DNA of 5,283 nt from NCBI GenBank assembly GCA_035296325.1, contig DATHBD010000066.1:1-5283 (forward strand), written 5' to 3'. Shown here one piece after another: positions 1 through 5,125 of this stretch. This DNA is from DATHBD01 sp035296325 (lineage in GTDB: Bacteria; Actinomycetota; Actinomycetes; Mycobacteriales; Micromonosporaceae). The position numbers and the translations under genes are program-made. Positions within the stretch are counted from its first letter, which is position 1. Each line of letters begins with the position of its first letter. The notes under the pieces were generated by a model that was not told where the DNA came from, did not search any database, and saw nothing but the letters and a program-made list of their open reading frames with translations.

Positions 1-74
1 TCAAGCCCACCGATCCGGGCTTCCATCCGGGCAAGCCGCTCCAGCAGCTCCACGATGGACGGCAATCCGGACAC
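1..74 (-). CDS. Partial N-terminus of a possible IS66-like transposase
   Basis: A minus-strand frame starting at GTG (72-74) runs off the left edge of the window. Its visible residues include LPSIVELLERLARMEARIG, an amphipathic, coiled-coil-like helix. Helices of this kind, with ELL...LE.R patterning, open IS66-family transposases ahead of their NSSxPPSSD segment, but that segment would lie outside the window. An in-frame TTG at 87-89 is another possible start, though the AGGAG just upstream of it is too close to serve as its ribosome binding site. That AGGAG is also rather far from the GTG. Only about 24 codons can be seen, so the family call is weak. Another coiled-coil protein is equally possible. 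Confidence 0.3.
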   Translation of the reverse strand, partial: MSGLPSIVELLERLARMEARIGGL

Positions 75-196
75 CCAACCATGATCCAACTCCTGGCCCG
101 CAAGTCAAGCCAACCCGCCGACGAGCACCTGATCAGTCACCATCTCGCATCGGTAGCGGCGGATCCCGGCAGTGCCTGTGCCTGGTCGTCGCCGCC

Positions 197-553
197 TTAG
201 CAGAACGGCTTCAATGGCAGTTCAGTGCGGGGTCCGTCTGGACTCCGGCCACTCCTTGTCACCAACGACGGGCTGACGAGCGCGGTCTGCGGCAGATCCG
301 CGTACGCGCTCGTCGGCCCACGGACACGGACGATGACTCCTATTCCGAACTGGCGCAATGTCAGCGGCAAAGCGGGTACGTCGGCGAAGCCTTCCCAAGG
401 GAGTGAGGCCACTCGCAGGATCGGCTCGGCCGGCGAGTAGCGGACGATGACATCGTGCCAATCTCGGCCCGCGTCTAGGACTTCACCGGATAGCTGGTGC
501 AACGGCTCGATCCCGCAGTTGACGTCAACGCGCTGCGTGCCTTCGTCGGTCAC
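197..553 (-). CDS. Small hypothetical protein, 118 aa, function unknown
   Basis: I do not recognise this protein. Reading on the minus strand from GTG (551-553) to TAA (197-199), codon third positions are mostly G or C and first positions are rich in G, as expected of a real actinomycete gene. The opposite strand is less regular. The first 90 residues look like a folded soluble domain, with alternating hydrophobic strands such as WHDVIVRYSP, PILRVASLPW and RQFGIGVIVRVRG, and no signal peptide or membrane segment. The last 25 residues are rich in S, R and P and look less ordered, so the end may be altered. No good ribosome binding site precedes the GTG, and an in-frame stop lies only seven codons upstream. 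The gene may therefore have lost its 5' end. It could also be a remnant. Confidence 0.42.
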   Translation of the reverse strand: MTDEGTQRVDVNCGIEPLHQLSGEVLDAGRDWHDVIVRYSPAEPILRVASLPWEGFADVPALPLTLRQFGIGVIVRVRGPTSAYADLPQTALVSPSLVTRSGRSPDGPRTELPLKPFC

Positions 554-764
554 AACACCGCGGCGTATCTTTTACTGGCCGGCGTCGACCCCTATGACTA
601 CCTGCTACAACCCACGCCGGGCTGCGGTGCTCGCCGAAGAACGACGAACGATCACACGCTACGCATCAGCGCTGATCGGCATCGTGGCCCGACAGTTTCT
701 TGACTTCACCGCTCACCACGACCGGGCCCCACCATCCCACCGACGCCTTATCTTCGTGGGCGTA
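554..764. other. Gap with no convincing gene
   Basis: About 210 bases lie between the small hypothetical gene and the end of the 304-residue gene. Short plus-strand frames are open here: one from 497 with residues LRAFVGHNTAAYLLLAGVD, and another containing RYASALIGIVARQFLDF near 657-706. They lie in different frames, have weaker third-position G/C bias and lack a clear ribosome binding site. They may be pieces of a decayed plus-strand gene or chance. No hairpin terminator, tRNA or repeat stood out. Confidence 0.4.
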
Positions 765-1679
765 TCACCACTCCCAGCGGAAACCGACAACCGTCTGCTC
801 AATGAACGGCACGTAACGCCGGATCGATGCCCGACGTATTGTCTCGGGCGCTTGCCGGAGCGGATTGCCGTCGACATGATCAGACCACACGCACCACCAC
901 GCGTGGCGCGGCGGCGCTCCGGCGAAATGCACCGCGAGATCGATGTTCCGAGCCCGCGCGAAGGCGGGCCGGCGTACCTCGGTGGGGAACTGCGTGCCGG
1001 CCCGGAAGTGCGTCCGGTACTCGATGCTGGTGCTTTCCCACTGGCGCAGTTCATGGTCCAAGACTATTTCGACCGCTTGGAGCCCGTCGCCGTACTGCAG
1101 CCGCTCGCCGAGGCGTCCGCCGTAGATCACTTCGACCCGGTCGGCCGTGGGTTCGTGGTTGAAGATGTACGCGGCGACGCCCTCCTCGGCCGCCTGAATG
1201 GTGTGGGCGGTGCTGCGCATGACCAGCGAACGATCGCCGGTCACCAGGTACCGCTCGAACAGGCTGACGGTGTGGTGCCGCTGACGGCGCGCCAGTTGCC
1301 GTTGCCTGCGTAGCGTTCGAGAGACACCCCGCGGGTCGCGGTACCCGTCGAACGTTTCCCACAGCCGTGCCTGGTCCACCTGATCGATGGCGAACGCGGC
1401 GATGACCCAGGTCAGCGTTTCGACCGAGATCGCCGTGCCGTTCAACGCGCGCGACACCCTGTCCTTGAGCTCCCGTGGCAACGACACCGCGGCATCGCTA
1501 CGTTCACCACGGTCCCACAAATGGAGGGCGAGCACCTGGGCAACCGCGGCCTGGTGCAGCGACGACGATCGGCGCCGGCTGTATTTTTTCCATTGCCGGC
1601 GGTACCGCTCGTCGCCGACGAGCAACTCCCGCAACAAGGCCGCGACGGCACCGGCGTCGGCGGCTTGACGTGTTGGCAA
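765..1679 (-). CDS. Conserved actinobacterial protein with possible HTH N-terminus, 304 aa
   Basis: The function is not established. The start chosen is TTG at 1677-1679, because GGAGG (1687-1691) lies 7 bases upstream on the minus strand. The frame stays open to 1880, but that extension is Cys- and Arg-rich and has no such site. Residues 41-110 (SLHQAAVAQVLALHLWDRG, SLPRELKDRVSRALNG, SVETLTWVIAAFAID) form several short helices like an XRE-type helix-turn-helix region. Residues 118-136 are very Arg-rich. The C-terminal part from about 138 is a separate domain with the pattern W-E-S...EYRTHFRAG, RRPAF...RNIDLAVHFAG, WWCVWSDH and the ending GFRWEW. From memory, similar proteins are widespread in actinomycetes without an assigned role. 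The protein is soluble, with no membrane segment. It is divergent from the EVE-like/HEPN gene, so a DNA-binding regulator is a reasonable guess, not a demonstrated role. Confidence 0.72.
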   Translation of the reverse strand: MPTRQAADAGAVAALLRELLVGDERYRRQWKKYSRRRSSSLHQAAVAQVLALHLWDRGERSDAAVSLPRELKDRVSRALNGTAISVETLTWVIAAFAIDQVDQARLWETFDGYRDPRGVSRTLRRQRQLARRQRHHTVSLFERYLVTGDRSLVMRSTAHTIQAAEEGVAAYIFNHEPTADRVEVIYGGRLGERLQYGDGLQAVEIVLDHELRQWESTSIEYRTHFRAGTQFPTEVRRPAFARARNIDLAVHFAGAPPRHAWWCVWSDHVDGNPLRQAPETIRRASIRRYVPFIEQTVVGFRWEW

Positions 1680-1686
1680 CGAAAGA

Positions 1687-1691
1687 CCTCC
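1687..1691 (-). promoter_or_regulatory. Shine-Dalgarno site that sets a TTG start
   Basis: On the minus strand this reads GGAGG, followed by 7 bases (TCTTTCG) and then TTG. It is the strongest ribosome binding site in the divergent region and is the reason for rejecting the longer reading of the 304-residue gene from 1880. Confidence 0.75.
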
Positions 1692-1760
1692 GACCGCCCG
1701 ATCCTGTGCGGAATGATCGCCGAGCGCCGGCCCCCGCCGTGCGACCTTAGCGCGACAACC

Positions 1761-1789
1761 ATCGTATTCAGTGGAACGGAGTTGGTCGA
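1761..1789 (-). promoter_or_regulatory. Candidate promoter for the 304-aa gene
   Basis: On the minus strand, TACGAT (1761-1766) resembles a -10 box. TCGACC (1784-1789) is a 4-of-6 match to TTGACA at a 17-base spacing, the usual housekeeping-sigma arrangement. It would give a 5' leader of about 75 bases before the TTG start. This is prediction by eye only. No comparable plus-strand pair was found for the divergent gene. Confidence 0.3.
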
Positions 1790-1821
1790 CGTCGAAGGTT
1801 GCCGCGAAAGCACGGGAAACG

Positions 1822-1848
1822 TTGATCAAACATGTGCACCGCTTGATC
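1822..1848 (+). repeat. TTGATC direct repeat just upstream of the EVE-like/HEPN gene
   Basis: TTGATC occurs at 1822-1827 and again at 1843-1848, two helical turns (21 bases) apart. The first copy is part of the 8-base palindrome TTGATCAA. Between them lie the short palindromes ACATGT and GTGCAC, which overlap. The block ends 12 bases before the ATG at 1861 and overlaps the expected leader, so it could be an operator. The units are short and could be chance. Confidence 0.25.
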
Positions 1849-1860
1849 CGGGGGACCGCG

Positions 1861-3015
1861 ATGGCCAGGTTGTGGATCATCCGTTCGCTACGCGCCGAGG
1901 CCTACGAGGAGATCGCCTTCCGCGAGGGCCTGGTCGCCGTGGGCTGGGTCGCCGTGGGTGATCTGACCGCAGTGGCGGATCAGGCCAACATCCGGGCCCG
2001 GGTCAAGGCCGCATACCCCTTCGTGGAGCCGGCCTCGGCCGACGCCTACGCCGTCGAGCTGTTCCAGTTCCGCAGCGTCATCGGCCCCGACGACCTGGTA
2101 CTGCTGCTGCGGCGCAGCCGCCCGGACGTGGCTGTCGGCTGGATCACGGGCGACTACGGCTACCGTCTCGACCTGCGCGACGAAGTCCGTCACGTCCGCC
2201 CCGTCCGGTGGTTGCGCCGGGATCTGCCGCGCTCCGTGGTGGAGCGCGAATTGCCCAGCTTACCGCCGCTCACCATGGTGTTCGAGACCGGTGCAGCCAG
2301 CGCGGTGATGGAGCGGATCCTGGCCCTGGTGGACGACAAGAACCTGGACGGTCGCGGGCCCGCCGCCGATCAACCGGTCACGCCGTTCGCTAGCCTGCAG
2401 CGCAACCTCAACTACGCGCGCAACCTGGCCACGGCCGGTCAGCACCTGGCCCAGCTCGAGGTGGGCTCATTCGAGGTGTCGGACGTGTTCCGGGCGGCCT
2501 GGGTACAGTGCGTCGCCGCGCTCGACCAATGGGTCCGGCAAGAGGTCCGCGGCCGGATGCTGAACCTGGCGGCGCGTCCGACCGGGCTGCCCCGGCCCAA
2601 GGGATACGCGACGTTCCAGATCCCGCTCGAAGACATCGAGAGGGTTCTCCAGTCGCGGGCGACCCTGGTAGAAGTGGTCGACGAACGGCTGGGCCAGTCG
2701 CGCGGGCACATGGCCTACCAGCACCCGGACAAGATAAGAGAGGCGTTCTCACTGGTGAGCAACGTCGCCAACATCTGGGCCGCCGTCGCGACTGTCCTGA
2801 GCGAGCGGGCCGGCCAGGGATCGGTCAGTACCGGCCCCGAGGTCCGCGAGCAGCTGATCCGCATCGTCCGGCGCCGCAACAAGATCGCCCACGAGTACGA
2901 CGAGGACCCCGACGACCCGCCGAACAAGCGGGCGATCGACTCCGCCGTGGTCACACAGACCATCGACTGGATCGAACAGTTGGCGGCGGCGGTCCTCGTC
3001 GTACTCGATGCGTAG
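1861..3015 (+). CDS. PUA/EVE-like (Mrr N-terminal type) - HEPN ribonuclease fusion, 384 aa
   Basis: Probable nucleic-acid-sensing RNase, likely a defence effector. Start ATG at 1861 follows GGGGGA (1850-1855) with 5 bases spacing. The frame is open from 1771, but that leader is not domain-like. Residues 1-125 (MARLWIIRS, GLVAVGWVAVGDLT, LFQFRSVIGPDDLVLLL, VAVGWITGDYGYR, HVRPVRWLR, DLPRS) match the PUA/EVE-like domain found before the nuclease domain of Mrr-type restriction enzymes. That fold is thought to read modified bases. No Mrr nuclease follows. Residues 205-232 (VFRAAWVQCVAALDQWVRQEV) and 290-384 are helical and fit a HEPN domain of RiboL-PSP type. They carry RRRNKIAHE, giving the metal-independent RNase motif R339-X4-H344 with polar N340. 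HEPN RNases commonly serve in toxin and abortive-infection systems. The domain calls are recognition by eye. Activity and target are inferred. No membrane segment is present. Confidence 0.8.
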   Translation: MARLWIIRSLRAEAYEEIAFREGLVAVGWVAVGDLTAVADQANIRARVKAAYPFVEPASADAYAVELFQFRSVIGPDDLVLLLRRSRPDVAVGWITGDYGYRLDLRDEVRHVRPVRWLRRDLPRSVVERELPSLPPLTMVFETGAASAVMERILALVDDKNLDGRGPAADQPVTPFASLQRNLNYARNLATAGQHLAQLEVGSFEVSDVFRAAWVQCVAALDQWVRQEVRGRMLNLAARPTGLPRPKGYATFQIPLEDIERVLQSRATLVEVVDERLGQSRGHMAYQHPDKIREAFSLVSNVANIWAAVATVLSERAGQGSVSTGPEVREQLIRIVRRRNKIAHEYDEDPDDPPNKRAIDSAVVTQTIDWIEQLAAAVLVVLDA

Positions 3016-3024
3016 GCCTGAACC

Positions 3025-3405
3025 TCAGCGCCACTTAGGGCTGTGGATGGCGGCCGTGTCCTCCCGCGCGCCGGCCGTGGCGTCAATGATCTTCTGGACA
3101 AGCGTCGGCTTGGGGTCCTTGCTAAGCACGGCCACGCTCAGCTGCTTGGCCAGCGACTTTAGCTCGTCATTCTTGAGGCCGAGGCCGTCGAGATAGGCGA
3201 CGGCGGTCTGCCGGCTCTCCGTCGCCGCCAGCTTGGCCCGGATCGGCCCCGCGTCGGGTCCGGCGACGACCACCTTGCCGCCGGGCGGTACGAAGGCCAG
3301 CCGAGCGTCGCCGGCGGCCACCTGGTCGAACTGTTCGGGGCTCAGCTTGTTGATCGTGGTGGCGACGTCTCTCAGCAGAGCGACGAACGTGCCTTTAGCG
3401 TCCAC
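3025..3405 (-). CDS. Small ParA-associated protein with SAP-like C-terminus, 126 aa
   Basis: Start GTG (3403-3405) follows AGGAGG with 8 bases spacing on the minus strand and overlaps the end of the ParA gene by 11 bases, so the two are translationally coupled. Residues 5-36 form helices (LLRDVATTINKLSPEQFDQV) ending in a stretch GDARLAFVP. Residues 69-110 (VAYLDGLGLKNDELKSLAKQ, then PKPTLVQKIID) resemble a SAP or Rho-N-like helix-extended-helix fold, with spaced leucines, Lys-rich loops and a closing amphipathic helix. Such folds bind nucleic acid. The position next to ParA suggests a partner or DNA-binding adaptor similar in role to ParB/ParG, although it resembles neither. Similar small proteins beside ParA genes seem, from memory, to recur in actinomycetes. 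Function is inferred. The gene ends 9 bases from the EVE-like/HEPN gene. Confidence 0.72.
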   Translation of the reverse strand: MDAKGTFVALLRDVATTINKLSPEQFDQVAAGDARLAFVPPGGKVVVAGPDAGPIRAKLAATESRQTAVAYLDGLGLKNDELKSLAKQLSVAVLSKDPKPTLVQKIIDATAGAREDTAAIHSPKWR

Positions 3406-4339
3406 CGGCGGGACCTCCTGTCATGTCGAGCGTCTGAAGGAACTCGGTTGCCAGAGCGGCGAGTTCGGCCGCGATGTCGGTCGGCACGCCGCCGGTGACG
3501 GCCAGCGGGACCCCGCTGGCCGTCGCGCCCGCATGGAGGCGTTGGTTGTGCCGGATCGTCGTGTCGAGCACGCACAGGCCCGGCTGACTTCTCACACGCT
3601 GGATGAAGTCCTGGTTGATCAGGGTTGGCCGCCCGTTGCGCATCTCGACCATGGTGAAGACGACCCCGGCCATGACCGGTTCCGCCTTGGCCCGGTCGCC
3701 CGGCGCCACAGTGAGGCTCTCGTTGTAGTCGCTGACCAAATCGCTGATGCCCTTACGCAGGTACTGGATGCCGAGGGTCGACAGATCGTCTGCGCGAGCC
3801 GGCACGAGATAGTGGGTACTGGCGATCATTGCGGCCTTGGTCACGATGTTGAAGTTGGGCGGACAATCGATGAGAACGATGTCGTAAGCGACGAACGCGT
3901 CCGCCGCCAGCCCGTCCAGGAGCCGGCTGTAGACCTTGACGAATTTCTCACTGGACTGCACCGGCGTCATCGCCACCAGCTCGGGCGCGAGCGCCAGGTC
4001 GATGTTGACAAGGCCGAGGTGCGACGCGATCAGGTCCAGCCGGCCACCGCGCCGACCGACCTTGGCATTGACCATCGGCGGCGTCGTGATGAGATCGGTC
4101 AGGACAGTTTCGCCTTGGCCGGCGACGAACTCGCCGAACCAGCGCATGATCGTCTTCTCGTCGGCCAGCCCGTCGAGCCACTCCTTGGGCCGGTAGAACG
4201 AGAACGTCAGGCTGGCCTGCGGGTCAAGGTCGATGAGCAGCACCCGGTACCCACGCCGGGCCAGCTCGGCGCCCAGGTTGGCCGTCACGGTCGTCTTGCC
4301 GACGCCGCCCTTGAAGTTGATGACGGATACGACCTTCAT
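3395..4339 (-). CDS. ParA/Soj-type partition ATPase (deviant Walker A), 314 aa
   Basis: A ParA/MinD-superfamily ATPase. These proteins dimerise on ATP, bind DNA or a surface non-specifically, and position plasmids, chromosomes or protein cargo. The start is ATG at 4337-4339, just before MKVVSVINFKGGVGKTT, with GGAGG on the minus strand ending 4 bases upstream. The frame is open to 4600, but that extension reads through the intergenic region and the IS remnant. Residues 10-17 are the deviant Walker A KGGVGKTT with signature Lys10. Residues 35-43 are the A' motif LLIDLDPQA. Residues 154-162 are Walker B (IVLIDCPPN). LVPARADDLSTLGIQYL at 178-194 fits the switch/ParA core. There is no N-terminal helix-turn-helix, so it resembles Soj or small plasmid ParA proteins. 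No ParB is visible; a small SAP-like protein follows in the operon instead. Which cargo it moves cannot be read from the sequence. Confidence 0.93.
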   Translation of the reverse strand: MKVVSVINFKGGVGKTTVTANLGAELARRGYRVLLIDLDPQASLTFSFYRPKEWLDGLADEKTIMRWFGEFVAGQGETVLTDLITTPPMVNAKVGRRGGRLDLIASHLGLVNIDLALAPELVAMTPVQSSEKFVKVYSRLLDGLAADAFVAYDIVLIDCPPNFNIVTKAAMIASTHYLVPARADDLSTLGIQYLRKGISDLVSDYNESLTVAPGDRAKAEPVMAGVVFTMVEMRNGRPTLINQDFIQRVRSQPGLCVLDTTIRHNQRLHAGATASGVPLAVTGGVPTDIAAELAALATEFLQTLDMTGGPAGGR

Positions 4340-4439
4340 CGTCCCTCCGAGCCCGTCGGAACCCTCGTTCGACGGCCGCGTCAGTACACAGGGTGTGTGT
4401 CGCGCTTGAGTCGCACCGAAACCTGAACGGCACCGTGCA
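4340..4439 (-). promoter_or_regulatory. Leader/promoter region of the parA operon
   Basis: The operon must be transcribed from this stretch or from within the IS remnant beyond it. The only structure seen is a short inverted repeat, ACAC-AGG-GTGT, near 4387-4397, inside a TG-rich run. It could be an operator or a ParA/partner binding site. No convincing -35/-10 pair was identified. Confidence 0.25.
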
Positions 4440-4918
4440 GCTGAGCTGTACCAACGATCTTGGACATGTCCTCCAGTTTGAGAGGATGGGAACATGCCCG
4501 AGCATCGTCGTCGGTTCAGTGCCCAGTTCAAGGCCGCGGCCGTCCAGATGGCCTGGAGACCGGCAAACCGGTCGGCGAGGTCGCCCGTGACCCTTGGCAT
4601 TCATGACGGCGACGGCACTCTGGGGAACTGGGTCAATACCTGGCGCCGTGAGCACCCGGCGCCCGAACCTGGAATCACACCGGTGGAACGGGCCCGGGTG
4701 AACGGGATGGAAGACGAGATCCGGCGGGCTGAGGATGGAGAACGAGTTCCTGAAAAAGCCGTGGTGGATTCCGGCACCCGTCCGGCAGCTCGACCACGTC
4801 GACGTCGAGCGGGTCTTTCGCCGACACGGCGTACCCGCTGGCCCGCGAATACAAGATCAGCCGCGGGACCCTCTACGGCTACCGGCGCACCGCCGCGGGC
4901 GCGGCCCCGGCCCGGTGA
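4440..4918 (+). mobile_element. Degenerate IS3-family element (left part)
   Basis: The stretch 4443-4493, from TGAGCTGTACCAACG to the transposase start, looks like the left end and leader of an IS3-family element. It includes the palindrome GGACATGTCC (4462-4471) and AGAGGATGGG before the ATG. Decayed orfA follows, then a short trace of orfB; the rest of orfB with its DDE catalytic core and the right inverted repeat are absent. The exact left end is a guess, because no matching right end remains to compare. The element cannot encode its own transposition. Confidence 0.6.
4494..4918 (+). pseudogene. IS3-family transposase orfA/orfB remnant, multiply frameshifted
   Basis: The frame from ATG 4494 opens with MPEHRRRFSAQFKAAAVQM, the N-terminal helix of an IS3 OrfA helix-turn-helix protein. 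A one-base loss at about 4551 shifts to the frame reading LETGKPVGEVARD (4553-4591). An extra C at about 4592 restores the first frame (LGIHD...TLGNWVNTWRREH). A six-base GACGGC unit is duplicated at 4605-4616. An extra G in the GGG at 4726-4728 shifts again to MENEFLKK (4735-4758), the leucine-zipper end of OrfA, after which homology breaks. Further on, a third frame (4820-4918) reads ADTAYPLAREYKISRGTLYGYRR. This aligns with the OrfB start AEKA.YPI.RMC..LGVS.SGYY.WR and then meets TGA. The catalytic DDE region is missing. OrfA assignment is confident; the OrfB trace is likely but weaker. Confidence 0.8.
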
Positions 4919-4959
4919 CCGGTGATGTCCGTCAGGGTCGAGAGTGAAGGGTTGATCGC

Positions 4960-5125
4960 GTGACGTCGAGGCAACAGGAGCCCGCGGGTCTGGTCGGCGT
5001 CGGCTACGAGGGCCGCACGATCGAGGAACTCATCGCGCAACTACACGCGCTGGGCGTCTCCCGGCTGGTCGACATCCGGCTGAACCCTTTGTCGCGTAAA
5101 CCAGGGTTGAGCAAGACCGCGTTAG
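4960..5125 (+). pseudogene. DUF488-family gene, truncated by an insertion sequence
   Basis: Start GTG at 4960 follows GAAGGG at about 9 bases. Residues 11-55 (LVGVGYEGRTIEELI, GVSRLVDIRLNPLSRKPGLS) are the characteristic N-terminus of DUF488, a small soluble family of about 130-200 residues whose biochemical role is not settled. It is often found near nucleic-acid-related and defence genes. Homology stops at about residue 55. The frame continues into unrelated, AT-richer sequence (VLQRHLSLFFNLC) and stops at 5179-5181. The visible coding part is undamaged, so the break is probably recent and caused by the element to the right. The remaining DUF488 coding sequence may lie beyond the other end of that element, outside the window. 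Confidence 0.8.
5122..5125. repeat. Candidate TTAG target site of the inserted IS
   Basis: The DUF488 match ends at GCG (5119-5121). Next comes TTAG, which fits the 4-base YTAR target duplicated by IS701-family elements. An uninterrupted gene reading GCG TTA G.. (Ala-Leu-Ala/Glu/Val) would continue the family consensus naturally. The second copy would lie outside the window. Confidence 0.45.

Noticed and set aside
447..1313. Plus-strand ORF of 288 aa
   Set aside because: From 765 onward it is antisense to the well-supported 304-residue gene, and its composition (Arg/Pro/Ala-rich) is that of a high-GC shadow frame.
1771..1860. Longer start for the EVE-like/HEPN protein at 1771 (414 aa)
   Set aside because: The domain begins exactly at MARLWIIRS, the ATG at 1861 has GGGGGA at 5 bases, and the leader residues match nothing in the family.
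1680..1880. N-terminal extension of the 304-residue protein to ATG 1880 (371 aa)
   Set aside because: The extra 67 residues are low in domain character and overlap the start of the divergent gene, while TTG 1679 has an ideally spaced GGAGG.
4385..4400. ACAC-AGG-GTGT inverted repeat as a transcription terminator
   Set aside because: The stem is only 4 bases, there is no T-run, and it lies upstream of the parA start, so an operator is more plausible than a terminator.
3233..4426. Plus-strand ORF of 397 aa
   Set aside because: It is the antisense shadow of the parA operon; the minus strand carries unmistakable Walker motifs.
4340..4600. ParA extension to 4600 (401 aa)
   Set aside because: ParA proteins without an HTH begin at MKVVSVINFKGG; the extension runs antisense through the IS3 remnant.
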